Part shown: in pieces, positions 18,184-27,363 of the stretch
Position numbering within the stretch: position 1 is the first letter of the stretch
How the letters are laid out: each line of letters starts with the position of its first letter
Notes under the pieces: generated by a model
What the model saw: only the letters and a program-made list of their open reading frames with translations
Told to the model about the DNA's origin: nothing
The model's database searches: none
Origin: an uncultured Lachnospiraceae bacterium
GTDB taxonomy: Bacteria; Bacillota; Clostridia; Lachnospirales; Lachnospiraceae
Direction: 5' to 3'
Length of the DNA stretch: 64,000 bases
Assembly: GCA_947630925.1 (NCBI GenBank)
Contig: CANRJM010000002.1
Span: 164,048-228,047 of the forward strand
Program-made: the position numbers and the translations under genes

Positions 18184-18828
18184 CTATGATTGAAGAATCT
18201 TTTCGATGGTTTCTGCAACTCCCTGGATACCAAGCGTACCATCAATTTCATGCAGAACTCCCTGCTTCTTATAATATTCAATCAACGGCGCAGTCTGCCC
18301 ATGGTATACGCCAAGTCTCTTCCTGACTGTCTCCGGCTTATCATCATCACGAAGTTCTAACGGTCCGCCGCAGGCATCACATACTCCTTCTACTTTTGGC
18401 GGAACATTTACCGTATGGAAGGTCGCGCCGCACTTTGCACATACTCTGCGTCCTGCCATGCGGTCGATAATCGCCTGATCTTCCATTTCGATATCCAATG
18501 CATAATCAATAGCCATTCCTTTTTTCTTTAACGCTTCCGTAAGCGCCTCTGCCTGAGGAATTGTCCTCGGAAAACCATCTAAGATGTAACCGTTCTTACA
18601 ATCATCCTTTTCCAGGCGATCCACAACCAAATCGCAGACCAGTTCATCCGGTACCAGCTCGCCGGCATCCATATAACCTTTTGCTTTCTTGCCAAGTTCC
18701 GTTCCTTCTTTGATATTCTGACGAAAAATATCTCCCGTAGATATCGCAGGAATCTTATGCTTCTCTACAATTCCCTTTGCATGTGTCCCTTTGCCTGCAC
18801 CCGGTGCGCCTAACATAATGATTTTCAT
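18184..18828 (-). CDS. adk: adenylate kinase, zinc-containing LID
   Basis: The 214-residue kinase interconverts AMP plus ATP with two ADP. It has the P-loop GAPGAGKGT, the AMP-binding ISTGDIFR and [12 protein letters not shown] motifs, and a long LID with two CxxC pairs (CAKCGATF and CDACGG) that coordinate structural zinc, typical of Gram-positive enzymes. It is the first gene of the adk-map-infA unit. Normally secY precedes it; here a divergent murG does. Confidence 0.98.
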   Translation of the reverse strand: MKIIMLGAPGAGKGTHAKGIVEKHKIPAISTGDIFRQNIKEGTELGKKAKGYMDAGELVPDELVCDLVVDRLEKDDCKNGYILDGFPRTIPQAEALTEALKKKGMAIDYALDIEMEDQAIIDRMAGRRVCAKCGATFHTVNVPPKVEGVCDACGGPLELRDDDKPETVRKRLGVYHGQTAPLIEYYKKQGVLHEIDGTLGIQGVAETIEKILQS

Positions 18829-18919
18829 AATGCTCTCCTTTCAAAATTCATATCCGGTAAAGTTCTTTTTCATTTCCGCTTCTACAATTTTCCATTCAGA
18901 AAACGGACGCTCATAGGAT

Positions 18920-18948
18920 ATAATACCCTATACATAACCATTTTTCAA
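18920..18948 (-). promoter_or_regulatory. SigA promoter for adk-map-infA
   Basis: TTGAAA (18948-18943) and TATTAT (18925-18920) with a 17-base spacer on the reverse strand, about 90 bases upstream of the adk ATG. Confidence 0.6.
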
Positions 18949-18996
18949 CTATTTCTCAACTTAAAAATAGGGAAAACACTATCTTTTTGTCAAAAC

Positions 18997-19025
18997 TTGC
19001 GTTCCCACTTTTCATGCGTTATAGT
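18997..19025 (+). promoter_or_regulatory. SigA promoter for murG
   Basis: TTGCGT (18997-19002) and TATAGT (19020-19025) with a 17-base spacer. An overlapping TATAAT at 19032-19037 could serve as an alternative -10 box. Confidence 0.55.
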
Positions 19026-19087
19026 ATATTGTATAATAAAGATAATGCCAATTATACGTGAACTGAAGCGCAGGAATGGAGAAAAAT

Positions 19088-20161
19088 ATGAAGAGTATCG
19101 TTTTAACGGGCGGCGGCACTGCCGGGCATGTCACGCCAAACATTGCACTGATTCCGGAATTAAAAAAACAAGGGTATGATATCCACTATATCGGTTCCCT
19201 TGATGGAATAGAGAAAAAACTGATTACCGCTCTTGACATTCCCTACTACGGAATATCAAGCGGTAAATTGCGCCGCTATATCGATTTAAAAAATATAACC
19301 GACCCTTTTAAAGTAATAAAAGGATTACATCAGGCACGCCGTCTGCTGCGGAAAATCAATCCGGACGTTGTCTTTTCCAAAGGCGGTTTTGTCTCCGTTC
19401 CGGTTGTGGTGGCTGCCAGGTTGCGCAAAATTCCATGTGTGATTCACGAATCTGATATGACGCCGGGACTGGCAAATAAAATCTGCATCCCATGTGCGAG
19501 CAGAATCTGTACTAATTTTCCGGAAACCGTAAAGCATTTGCCTGCCCATAAGGCAGTTTTGACCGGTACGCCTATCCGGGAGGAACTTTTTCACGGCGAC
19601 AAAAACAAGGGGCTGCAGTTCTGCCAATTTGACGACAGAAAACCGGTTGTCCTGGTTGTCGGAGGAAGCCTTGGAGCTGTGGCGGTCAATCGCGCCGTGC
19701 GGAATATCCTGCCGCAGATGTTGAAAAAATATCAGGTCATCCATTTGTGCGGAAAAGATAAACTGGATCCTTCTTTAGAAGGGACGAAAGGTTATGTCCA
19801 ATTTGAATACATTGAAAAAGAACTCAATGATTTAATGGCGGCGGCCGATATTATGATTTCCCGTGCCGGAGCCAATACAATCTGCGAAATCCTCGCCTTA
19901 CGGAAGCCAAATATATTAATCCCGCTGTCCGCACAGGCAAGCCGCGGCGACCAGATTCTGAATGCGGCTTCTTTTGAAAAGGCGGGTTACAGTATTGTAA
20001 TACAGGAACAGGAAATTACAGATGAAAATCTGATGGCGGCTGTTAACAAGGCATATGATAATCGGGAAGATTACATAAAAGCCATGAAACGGAGTCAATT
20101 AAACAACTCAATCGAAAAAATCACAGGTCTAATCAACGAAGCTTCCAAACGCTCCCGCTGA
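19088..20161 (+). CDS. murG: UDP-GlcNAc--lipid I N-acetylglucosaminyltransferase MurG
   Basis: The 357-residue protein has the MurG N-terminal glycine loop LTGGGTAGHVTPN, the second glycine loop VVGGSLGAVAVNRAV and the UDP-GlcNAc-binding region ISRAGANTICEILALRKP followed by LIPLS. It adds GlcNAc to lipid I on the inner membrane face to make lipid II, the last cytoplasmic step of peptidoglycan precursor synthesis. ATG at 19088 has GGAG six bases upstream and is chosen over the ATG at 19076. It is not in a division/cell-wall cluster: it stands alone, divergent from adk, with its own promoter and terminator. Confidence 0.93.
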   Translation: MKSIVLTGGGTAGHVTPNIALIPELKKQGYDIHYIGSLDGIEKKLITALDIPYYGISSGKLRRYIDLKNITDPFKVIKGLHQARRLLRKINPDVVFSKGGFVSVPVVVAARLRKIPCVIHESDMTPGLANKICIPCASRICTNFPETVKHLPAHKAVLTGTPIREELFHGDKNKGLQFCQFDDRKPVVLVVGGSLGAVAVNRAVRNILPQMLKKYQVIHLCGKDKLDPSLEGTKGYVQFEYIEKELNDLMAAADIMISRAGANTICEILALRKPNILIPLSAQASRGDQILNAASFEKAGYSIVIQEQEITDENLMAAVNKAYDNREDYIKAMKRSQLNNSIEKITGLINEASKRSR

Positions 20162-20192
20162 TTGCAAACGACTTTCTGCATTTTGCCCCAAG

Positions 20193-20225
20193 GCACACCG
20201 CTGCGTTGTCCGCAGCTTCCTATCC
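20193..20225 (+). repeat. post-stop repeat motif, copy A
   Basis: GCACACCGCTGCGTTGTCCG and the following CAGCTTCCTATCC lie between the murG stop and the terminator. Closely similar sequences lie at 26195-26229 and 55085-55116, each also just before a terminator. This copy could form a small hairpin (GCTGCG/CGCAGC). Confidence 0.6.
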
Positions 20226-20227
20226 AT

Positions 20228-20262
20228 AAAAAATAAGGCGGCTATAAGCCGTCTTATTTTTT
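20228..20262. terminator. bidirectional terminator between murG and the WG-repeat gene
   Basis: Stem AATAAGGCGGCT / AGCCGTCTTATT with an ATA loop, flanked by A-run on the left and T-run on the right, so it can act on both convergent genes. It overlaps the stop codon of the reverse-strand gene. Confidence 0.8.
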
Positions 20263-21420
20263 GCTGAACCCTCCGATCGCCTGATATTCCGGCGCAACTA
20301 CTTCTTTCCCATTTGCATTGATAATACCATACCGCCCGTCCTTACGCACAACCGCATAACCATATGCGTTAAAGCTTTCAATTGCGCTATACGACGGAGA
20401 CAGAATCTGTTCTTCCCTCCTGTCGATCAGAGTAAAGCCCTTTTCTGTCTGCACTGCTGCCAGCCCGTTTTCATTAAATGCACTGGCGCTTACATATTCT
20501 GGCTCTATTACGACATCCCCCTTTGAATCAATATAACCATATTTGCTATTCTTCATAATAACGGCAAGACCATTGGAAAACTCCCATACACTTTTATATT
20601 TGTTTTTAATAACGAATTTTCCTGTTTCATCAATGTAGCCCCAACGGGTAAATCGGCATACGGCTGCAAGACCATTGTCCGCAAAAGAAGCGGCATTCTC
20701 AAACTTCGGTTTAATTACCTCTTCCCCTTTCTGGTTTACATAACCGTAAAGCCCCTTTTCAGAAACCAGCGCCAAACCATTTTTGGCGTACATTTCAATA
20801 GAATCATATTTGCATGGCACCACTTCCCTGCCCGAAGCATCCATCATGCCGTATCCTTTTTTCGTTCGGATACATGAATATCCTTCTTTTGAAAATGCAG
20901 TTGCCGCAAGATACTTTGATGGAATGACCTCTTTCCCGTCCGTACTGATAAAACCGTATTTTCCATCCGCCTTAATCATGGCCAATCCATTATCCGCAAA
21001 ATTTCCCGCAGCTTCATAAACAGGCTCAACTACAATATTTCCATGCGTATCAATAAAACCATATTTCCTGTCCTTCCCTACAACGGCATACCCGCTGTGA
21101 AAGCTTCCGGCATCCTCAAAGACCGGCATAATTGCCCATTCGCCTTTTTCATTAATATAGCCATACCTTCCATCCGTTCGAACAAGGGCAAGCCCTTCCG
21201 AAAACTCGCCTGCATATTCATAAAAGGCGTCGTCAAATACCTTTTCTCCCCGGCAGTTAATAAAATAAAACGCTCCGTCCTTCTCTACCGGTACAATGAT
21301 CCGAGACGCCTCTTCTATATGAATCTTCTCCTGCTTTTTCAGTTCTTTTTTACTGCATCCGGCTAACGCCGGCATGATTATCCCGCAAAAAAGGAATATG
21401 GAAATAATCGTTTTTTTCAT
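20254..21420 (-). CDS. WG-repeat lipoprotein
   Basis: After a hydrophobic signal sequence with lipobox ALAGC (Cys21 of the ATG form) come about ten WG/KWG-type repeats. Each is a YGYI- or YGFI-like beta motif followed by a G/DGKEV turn and a Y/F-x-x-A segment (for example RYGYINEKGEW, KYGFIDTHGN, KYGFISTDGK). Such repeats form a surface beta structure of unproven function, often for ligand or protein binding. It should be anchored on the outer face of the membrane. ATG at 21420 has AAGGAA close by; a TTG seven codons upstream has a stronger GGAGGGG and may be the real start without changing the mature protein. Confidence 0.85.
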   Translation of the reverse strand: MKKTIISIFLFCGIIMPALAGCSKKELKKQEKIHIEEASRIIVPVEKDGAFYFINCRGEKVFDDAFYEYAGEFSEGLALVRTDGRYGYINEKGEWAIMPVFEDAGSFHSGYAVVGKDRKYGFIDTHGNIVVEPVYEAAGNFADNGLAMIKADGKYGFISTDGKEVIPSKYLAATAFSKEGYSCIRTKKGYGMMDASGREVVPCKYDSIEMYAKNGLALVSEKGLYGYVNQKGEEVIKPKFENAASFADNGLAAVCRFTRWGYIDETGKFVIKNKYKSVWEFSNGLAVIMKNSKYGYIDSKGDVVIEPEYVSASAFNENGLAAVQTEKGFTLIDRREEQILSPSYSAIESFNAYGYAVVRKDGRYGIINANGKEVVAPEYQAIGGFSKK

Positions 21421-21457
21421 TTTTCCTTCTGTAAAGTGCAAATGTCTCCCCTCCTGT

Positions 21458-21486
21458 TTGCCTTTTTCCTGTCATTCGACTATACT
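21458..21486 (+). promoter_or_regulatory. SigA promoter for the DUF4250 gene
   Basis: TTGCCT (21458-21463) and TATACT (21481-21486) with a 17-base spacer, 27 bases upstream of the ATG. Confidence 0.55.
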
Positions 21487-21512
21487 AAAAGAATAAAGCG
21501 AGGTGATTTTAT

Positions 21513-21689
21513 ATGTCCATTCCAAACGATCCCGTTATTCTTCTTAGTTATATCAATACACAACTGAGAGATTTTTATCCATCACTGGATGAACTTTCTA
21601 AAAGCTTAGGCATAGATCAAGAAAACCTCATCCGGAAACTTGCTGCAATCGATTATCATTATTGCGCTGAACAAAATCAATTTATTTAA
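21513..21689 (+). CDS. small DUF4250-type protein
   Basis: This 58-codon gene encodes MSIPNDPVILLSYINTQLRD then FYPSLDELSKSLGIDQENL and a tail ending DYHYCAEQNQFI. The opening PxDPxxLLSxxNTxLRDxYxSLD and closing IDYxYxxxxNQF are the hallmarks of the DUF4250 family, common in Lachnospiraceae. The predicted helix-turn-helix-like centre (LDELSKSLGIDQENLIRKLA) suggests nucleic-acid or protein binding, but no function is known. AGGTGA precedes the ATG, and a promoter lies just upstream. Confidence 0.85.
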   Translation: MSIPNDPVILLSYINTQLRDFYPSLDELSKSLGIDQENLIRKLAAIDYHYCAEQNQFI

Positions 21690-21713
21690 TCCTGTTTAAC
21701 TTCTTTTTAACTT

Positions 21714-22178
21714 TTAATAGGAAGTAACGTTTCCCTCTTCATCCCTGCTTACCCATACGGACATTCCGGAGCCATGATCTCCAAATGGCCTTTGATGAAA
21801 GCCAAATTTTTTATAGAAGCCCTCTCTCTGGTAAGCAGACATCAAACTAATCATCACCGTTTCCCCCTCCAAAACATCCTTTTTGATAAATTCCAATGCC
21901 TTGGAAATCAATTCCGTGCCTATATGATTCCCCTGATATTCCGGATTTACTATAACATCCGTAATAAAATATGAATAGCCGCCGTCACTAATAATCCTTA
22001 CCATACCGATTGGTGTATCTCCAAGCACTGCCACACATAGGAAAAAAGAATTTCCCAGAGCAATTCTGGCACGGTTTTTTGCGACGGTAATCCAATTTAC
22101 CGACTTTCTCAGCTTGTTATATGCTTCTACAGAAATCACATCTGTATATGTTATCTTTTTTTGAATATCGCCTTTCAT
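21714..22178 (-). CDS. GNAT family N-acetyltransferase
   Basis: The 154-residue protein has the GNAT core: a GDTPIGMVRI strand, then DVIVNPEYQGNHIGTELISK, which contains the acetyl-CoA pyrophosphate loop (Q/RxxGxG/A variant QGNHIG), and a C-terminal FYKKFGFHQRP. It transfers an acetyl group from acetyl-CoA to an amine; the substrate cannot be read from sequence. ATG at 22178 has GAGGA six bases upstream and is chosen over ATG at 22184. It converges with the DUF4250 gene, 24 bases between stops. Confidence 0.85.
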   Translation of the reverse strand: MKGDIQKKITYTDVISVEAYNKLRKSVNWITVAKNRARIALGNSFFLCVAVLGDTPIGMVRIISDGGYSYFITDVIVNPEYQGNHIGTELISKALEFIKKDVLEGETVMISLMSAYQREGFYKKFGFHQRPFGDHGSGMSVWVSRDEEGNVTSY

Positions 22179-22217
22179 GTGCATTCCTCAACTTTTACCG
22201 CTAAAAGCTTACTCCAA

Positions 22218-22261
22218 AGAAAAACTTCCAGTCCTGTCATATATCCTTACTGGAAGTTTTT
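22218..22261. terminator. terminator-like hairpin upstream of the GNAT gene
   Basis: Twelve-base arms AAAACTTCCAGT (22221-22232) and ACTGGAAGTTTT (22249-22260) form a symmetric stem that resembles a bidirectional terminator. No gene ends here, so it may attenuate transcription toward the GNAT gene or be part of the repeat-rich stretch that follows. Confidence 0.55.
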
Positions 22262-22277
22262 CATATTAATCCTTATT

Positions 22278-22408
22278 CCGGAGCGTTTACGCAACGGGGC
22301 AATGAGAAAGCTGCGTATGCAGTTTCTCATTTGCCATCAGGGGAATTTGTGACGCTCCGGCACAAATTCCTGTGTGAAAAATCAGCACATCAGTGTGATT
22401 TTTCACAC
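22278..22408. repeat. structured repeat cluster related to the 49 kb and 61 kb elements
   Basis: Outer arms CCGGAGCGT (22278-22286) and ACGCTCCGG (22352-22360) enclose a near-perfect hairpin, AATGAGAAAGCTGC-GTAT-GCAGTTTCTCATT. A further hairpin with 13-bp arms GTGTGAAAAATCA / TGATTTTTCACAC follows at 22372-22408. The core GTATGCAGTTTCTCAT plus TGCCAT is shared with the element at 60951-61060. No gene is present in 22185-22467. Confidence 0.6.
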
Positions 22409-22467
22409 TATCCCATTTATTTTAAATACTGCTCCTTAACCCTTTCCAAGGAATCCTCCCTTTGGAT

Positions 22468-24234
22468 TTAGAAATGGAAGAACTGAATTTCTTTTTCCAA
22501 ATCCTCGGACAATGACAACAGATTTCCTGCAGATTCTGCCAAGAGATTGATGGTTGCATTCAACTCCTGCATAGATGCAGTTGTCTCTTCCGTAGATGCT
22601 GCATTTTCTTCCGAAATTGCAGAAAGGTTTGTAATAACATCCACAACCTTTGTACGCGCGCCATCGCACACAACCGTCTGTTCCTTAATCCCCGTCGTTT
22701 CTTCGCGGGAAGCTTCAATTCCCTTGCTCACACTGCCAAACTGGCTCTTCGTTAAATCTAATTTTTCCTGCTGCTCATTCACAATCTGCTGTACTTCCTT
22801 CATAACTTCTACTGTTCTCTCGGAATCGCCTAACAGCTCTTCGATAATCTCCGCAATCTTTTGTGCGGACTCATTGGACTGCTCAGCAAGTTTCTGAATC
22901 TGGTTTGCAACAACGGCAAAGCCCTTCCCCTGTTCGCCTGCTCTTGCAGCTTCAATCGAAGCATTCAGTGATAACAGGTTCGTCTCCTCTGCAATGGAAG
23001 TAATCAATTGAATTGCCTCGCTAATCTTCTGTGCAGATTCATTTGTAGCATTAACCTGTTCGCCAATTCGTCCAATTGCCTGCATCGTCTTATCATTGGA
23101 CTGACTCAGTTCCTTGATAATGGTATTAGACTGGTCTCCTGCATTCTTCATATTATCAGAAGTCGTATTCAGCACTGCTACGCCATTTACAATCCTTCCA
23201 ATCACATTGCCCATTTCCTCAATACGCGCAGACGCTGTTTCAATATCCTCAGCCTGAGATACAGCGCCCTTGGAGATATCTTCCACTGCATGCCCTATCT
23301 CATCTGCAGTAGCGCTCGTCTGGGAGGCCATAGAACTCAAATCTTTTCCTGCTGTCAGCAATACGTTGGAAGATTCCTTTACTTTGCTCATAACCTTTTT
23401 CAGCTCTACCTGCAGCTTTGATACAATCCGTGCAATATCCCCAAGTTCATCTTTCCGTTTCAAAGCGCTCTCTTCCACTTCTACCTGAAGATCACCATTT
23501 GCCAAAGCGGTAATTACCCTGCCGGTAGCCAGAATTCCTCTGCTGATCCTTATGGAAATAAACAGAACCAGTACCGTTGCAATAATGGCAATCACAACAG
23601 CTACAACAAACAAAACCGTAACCTGCTTCTTTACAAATTCCGTCATGCTTTTGGTAGGTATTCCTGCAAAGTACATACCTATAGTCTTTCCAGCCGAATC
23701 CTTCATCGGCGCATAATATGCATAGTATGGCTCATCATTAATAACAATATCATAAGAAGTATAGTTCTCTCCGTTTTCTACAACCTTCTCATATACTTCG
23801 TCGCTGGCTTCTGTTCCCAGAATCCTCTGACCGGATTTCTTATCTAATAATGTCGTGGCACGGCGCACTTTGTCATAAAAAAATGTAACATCCAATTCAC
23901 TGTCTTCTACTAATGAATCTATCAGTTGCGTATTCTGCGTGATATTAACGCCGTTTTTCATGAGATTTCCATTGGCGTCTAACGTATAATCGCCTTTGCC
24001 CAGGGCATCTCCCATGGAAGACATGCCGTTGACCGCCTGCTTAAGCGTATCAATCATCTCATCCCGAAGACCGCTGCGAATAGCATTCGTTCCAACAAAT
24101 ACCATGCAAACTGCTATTACAATTGCCGGAATTACCCCCATTGCAACAATCTTCATAGTTAAACCAATACGGAACTTTTTCTGCCTTTCTTCTGAAACTG
24201 CCTGCTGTCTGCTGCGCTCATCTTTGTTTTTCAT
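22468..24234 (-). CDS. methyl-accepting chemotaxis protein
   Basis: This 588-residue receptor has a cytoplasmic N-tail, TM1 (about residues 28-50), and an extracellular Cache-type sensor domain containing [22 protein letters not shown]2 (about 203-228), a HAMP linker and a long helical signalling domain follow; its hairpin tip reads [20 protein letters not shown] then [17 protein letters not shown]. Cache sensors typically bind small organic ligands. It would signal to CheA/CheW, which are not encoded in this window. ATG at 24234 has GGGAGG and excludes 15 poorly supported upstream codons. The signalling end lacks a CheR-tethering pentapeptide. Confidence 0.93.
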   Translation of the reverse strand: MKNKDERSRQQAVSEERQKKFRIGLTMKIVAMGVIPAIVIAVCMVFVGTNAIRSGLRDEMIDTLKQAVNGMSSMGDALGKGDYTLDANGNLMKNGVNITQNTQLIDSLVEDSELDVTFFYDKVRRATTLLDKKSGQRILGTEASDEVYEKVVENGENYTSYDIVINDEPYYAYYAPMKDSAGKTIGMYFAGIPTKSMTEFVKKQVTVLFVVAVVIAIIATVLVLFISIRISRGILATGRVITALANGDLQVEVEESALKRKDELGDIARIVSKLQVELKKVMSKVKESSNVLLTAGKDLSSMASQTSATADEIGHAVEDISKGAVSQAEDIETASARIEEMGNVIGRIVNGVAVLNTTSDNMKNAGDQSNTIIKELSQSNDKTMQAIGRIGEQVNATNESAQKISEAIQLITSIAEETNLLSLNASIEAARAGEQGKGFAVVANQIQKLAEQSNESAQKIAEIIEELLGDSERTVEVMKEVQQIVNEQQEKLDLTKSQFGSVSKGIEASREETTGIKEQTVVCDGARTKVVDVITNLSAISEENAASTEETTASMQELNATINLLAESAGNLLSLSEDLEKEIQFFHF

Positions 24235-24574
24235 TGTAACCTCCCTCTTGCAAGCTATCCCGATGCTGAATAACTGCAATTCATAGTAATTTTACACCTA
24301 TAATAACTTTTTACATAATCGCTCCCTAACAGAGACTAATCTGAACATATGCTATTTTCTCATTTGCTTACTATTCAGTCTGCTAGTAATTATATCATAA
24401 GACAAACAAATCGTCTATCTTTTTTATTTCCTTTTCATAAAAAATATTTTATTGCAAATGAAATATAGAAATTCCTGCATAAGTTCCCTTTTTCTGTCAT
24501 ATGATGATTTATCAGAAGCCAAAGAACCGCCGGTACAATGATTATTTGAAACAGAAAGGAATGATGGTGAATAT
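24235..24574. other. gene-free divergent region between the chemoreceptor and the SipL-like gene
   Basis: The 340 bases hold an AT-rich stretch with no convincing ORF. The SipL-like gene has GGTGA before its ATG. A convincing vegetative promoter was not found for either gene, as would fit alternative sigma factors (a sporulation sigma for the coat gene), but no clear consensus could be read. Confidence 0.4.
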
Positions 24575-26179
24575 ATGGAATTATCGACGAGAAACATACA
24601 TACGCAGGGAATTGTCTGCCGAAGCGATATGCAGATTACTTTGGAGGATGATATCAATGTACCTGACACAAAGCCGGATATTGAACAACTGGTAAAGACA
24701 CAGGGGACCGTACAGATTACAAATATATCTTCAAATGATGGAAAAGTCATCATCCGCGGATACCTTTCCTTTTCTCTTCTCTATCTGACAGCGGAAGACA
24801 TTCGTCCGGTACATAATATGAAGGGACAGATTCCTTTTGATGAAACAATCAATATGGACGGACTTGCCGCTGATAAAGAAGTGATGTGCCACTTTGATTT
24901 GGAAGACTGCCAGGCAAATCTAATCAATTCCCGAAAAATCAGCGTACGCGCTATTGTCAGTCTTCATTGCTGCCAGGAAAGCGGGCAGGAAATCGCCGCC
25001 GGCGTCGATATTATCTCTTCTGAAGCCGCACGGGCGGACATGGAACTTCTTTCCTCTCCAGACGGATTACATAAATATTTTCATCAATTTGCATTTACCC
25101 GCTTAGTAAGCCATAAAAAAGATGTTTTCCGCATTAAAGATGAACTTTCTCTCCCAAAAGGAAAGCCTAATATTGACACCGTCTTATATTATGAAATGAC
25201 GCCGCAAAATCTTCAGAGCAGGATTGTAGAAAATGGAATCCGCTTCTTAGGCGATCTGCAGCTTTTCCTTCTCTACATTCCGGAAAATGAGGAACGCCGT
25301 CTGGAATATCTTGAGACGGAATTTCCTTTCGACGGAACAGTGCATTGCGAAGACTGTTCCGAAGATATGATATCCGATATCGAGATTCTGAACACAACCA
25401 GGGAATTGGAAATCAGAGGAGACGAAGACGGAGAAAACCGTATTCTGGAATTAGACTTGAACCTGAACCTGAGAATAAAGTTTTATAAGGATGAAACATT
25501 TGACTATCTGGAGGACGCCTACTCTACGGCATGCACTTTGGAATTAACAAAAGAAAAAATCACAACCACAAAACTTTTAATGAAAAACCAAAGCGTTGTC
25601 CGTGTCTCCGACCGTATTCATATCAGCCAGAATGATGATACGATATTGCAAATCTGCAATGCAACCGGAAATGTGCAAATTGATGAACAGAATATTGTGG
25701 AAAACGGCATCGAACTGGAAGGCGTCGTGGATTTGGATATCCTTTATATTACAGAAAATGACGATAAACCTCTGGCAACCGCAAAAGGGACCATTCCTTT
25801 TACTCATACCATTGAAATAAAAGGAATCCAACCGGAAGACGACTACGAACTGCAGTCTACAATCAGCCAAATCAGCGTCATTATGTTAGATGGACAGGAA
25901 ATCGAAGCAAAAATCATCCTAAATCTTTGCGCATTTGTATTCACCCACACCAGGCAGGATATCATTACGCAGATTCAGGAACAGCCTATTGATATGGAAC
26001 GCATTCAGGCCATGCCCGGTCTGGTTGGATTTATTGCTGAAAAAAATGGAACTCTGTGGAATATTGCAAAGGAATACAATACAACCGTAGAAAGTATTAT
26101 GGAATTAAACCATTTGGACAGCGACCATGTAAAGCAGGGAGACCGCCTTCTCCTGCTAAAACAAATTGATGGCATTTAA
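24575..26179 (+). CDS. sipL: SipL-like spore morphogenetic protein (SPOCS/DUF3794 repeats plus LysM)
   Basis: The 534-residue product has an N-terminal segment (QITLEDDINVPDTKPDIEQL) and at least two repeats of the SPOCS/DUF3794 type. Typical pieces are VIIRGYLSFSLLYLTAED and the parallel ENGIELEGVVDLDILYITEN followed by IPFTHTIEIKG. A C-terminal LysM domain is seen in VGFIAEKNGTLWNIAKEYNT with LNHLDSDHVKQGDRLLL. This is the architecture of Clostridioides difficile SipL, which binds SpoIVA through its LysM domain and anchors the coat to the forespore. No signal peptide is present, in line with a mother-cell protein. The name is by architecture, so moderately certain. Confidence 0.82.
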   Translation: MELSTRNIHTQGIVCRSDMQITLEDDINVPDTKPDIEQLVKTQGTVQITNISSNDGKVIIRGYLSFSLLYLTAEDIRPVHNMKGQIPFDETINMDGLAADKEVMCHFDLEDCQANLINSRKISVRAIVSLHCCQESGQEIAAGVDIISSEAARADMELLSSPDGLHKYFHQFAFTRLVSHKKDVFRIKDELSLPKGKPNIDTVLYYEMTPQNLQSRIVENGIRFLGDLQLFLLYIPENEERRLEYLETEFPFDGTVHCEDCSEDMISDIEILNTTRELEIRGDEDGENRILELDLNLNLRIKFYKDETFDYLEDAYSTACTLELTKEKITTTKLLMKNQSVVRVSDRIHISQNDDTILQICNATGNVQIDEQNIVENGIELEGVVDLDILYITENDDKPLATAKGTIPFTHTIEIKGIQPEDDYELQSTISQISVIMLDGQEIEAKIILNLCAFVFTHTRQDIITQIQEQPIDMERIQAMPGLVGFIAEKNGTLWNIAKEYNTTVESIMELNHLDSDHVKQGDRLLLLKQIDGI

Positions 26180-26194
26180 CTGCCATTTCCGATT

Positions 26195-26229
26195 GGTACG
26201 CCGCTGCGTTACCGGCAACTTTTCAGATA
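26195..26229 (+). repeat. post-stop repeat motif, copy B
   Basis: GGTACGCCGCTGCGTTACCG followed by GCAACTTTTCAGATA lies between the sipL-like stop and its terminator. It matches copy A (20193) best over CCGCTGCGTT and copy C (55085) more loosely. Confidence 0.5.
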
Positions 26230-26234
26230 GTGAC

Positions 26235-26262
26235 AAAGGACACCGTTTGGTGTCCTTTTTTA
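26235..26262. terminator. terminator of the SipL-like gene
   Basis: Stem AAAGGACACC / GGTGTCCTTT with a GTTT loop, followed by a T-run. The arms are symmetric, so it can also serve the convergent ilvE. Confidence 0.85.
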
Positions 26263-26294
26263 TGGCAACGCTTTTATTCCTTTGATTCAGCGCC

Positions 26295-27320
26295 CTATTT
26301 GATTTCTTTGATCCAACCTTCCGGCGCCTCAATATGTCCCATCTGGATTCCGGTCAGAGTATCGCGAAGTTTTGTGATAACCGGCCCCATTACTTTACAA
26401 CCATTCGCAAACAGAATTTCCCTGCCATGGTCGTTTACGCATCCAACCGGCGAAATCACTGCCGCAGTACCACAAAGACCGCATTCAACGAACTCAGGAA
26501 CCTCTTCCAAAAGAACCTCGCGCTCTTCTACTTCTAATCCCAGATAATCTGTTGCAACCGTCATCAGAGACCGCCTTGTGATAGACGGCAGGATACTGTT
26601 GGACTTAGGAGTAACAATCTTGTTATCCTTAGTAACAAAGAGGAAATTTGCTCCTCCCGTCTCCTCTACCTTGGTACGGGTAGCGGCATCCAGATACATA
26701 TTTTCCTCAAATCCTTTTGCATGCGCATCTACAATGGCATGCAAACTCATTGCATAATTCAAACCTGCTTTAATATGACCGGTTCCATGCGGAGCTGCGC
26801 GGTCAAAATCACTGACACGGATTGTGATCGGCTTAACGCCGCCTTTAAAGTAAGGTCCAACCGGTGTACAGAACAGGCGGAACTGATACTCATTTGCCGG
26901 ACTAACGCCGATAACCGCATCACTTCCAAACATATATGGGCGAAGATATAAAGTAGCTCCCGAACCATATGGCGGTACATAATCAATATTCGCCTTTACT
27001 GTTTGCACTACAGCATCAATAAAACGCTCTTTCGGGAAAACAGGCATTTCCAACCGCTTTGCGGAGTCCATCATACGCTCTGCATTCAAGTCCGGCCGAA
27101 AACATACTACCCGTCCGTCCTGCGTGGTGTAAGCCTTTAAACCTTCAAAAATCGTCTGCGCATACTGCAATACTCCGGCGCACTCTGTAATTGTGACCAT
27201 ATCATCATCTGTCAGCGCACCTTCATCCCACGCACCGTTTCTGAAGTTAGACACGTAGCGTTTATCCGTCTTCATATAACCAAAACCAATATTACTCCAA
27301 TCGATGTCTTTTTTAGCCAT
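26295..27320 (-). CDS. ilvE: branched-chain amino acid aminotransferase
   Basis: This 341-residue fold-type IV PLP enzyme is of the longer BCAT subtype. It has LQYAQTIFEGLKAY, RMMDSAKRLEMP, the AYLDAAT-like region YLDAATRTKVEETGGAN with the PLP lysine in TKVEE, and LPSITRRSLMTVA. It performs the last step of valine, leucine and isoleucine synthesis and the first of their breakdown, using 2-oxoglutarate/glutamate. A strong promoter lies upstream and no T-box-like leader is visible: the ATG is only about 44 bases from the -10 box. Confidence 0.95.
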   Translation of the reverse strand: MAKKDIDWSNIGFGYMKTDKRYVSNFRNGAWDEGALTDDDMVTITECAGVLQYAQTIFEGLKAYTTQDGRVVCFRPDLNAERMMDSAKRLEMPVFPKERFIDAVVQTVKANIDYVPPYGSGATLYLRPYMFGSDAVIGVSPANEYQFRLFCTPVGPYFKGGVKPITIRVSDFDRAAPHGTGHIKAGLNYAMSLHAIVDAHAKGFEENMYLDAATRTKVEETGGANFLFVTKDNKIVTPKSNSILPSITRRSLMTVATDYLGLEVEEREVLLEEVPEFVECGLCGTAAVISPVGCVNDHGREILFANGCKVMGPVITKLRDTLTGIQMGHIEAPEGWIKEIK

Positions 27321-27363
27321 AGCAATACTTCCTTTCGTATACTATAAAATTCTTCTATATCTA

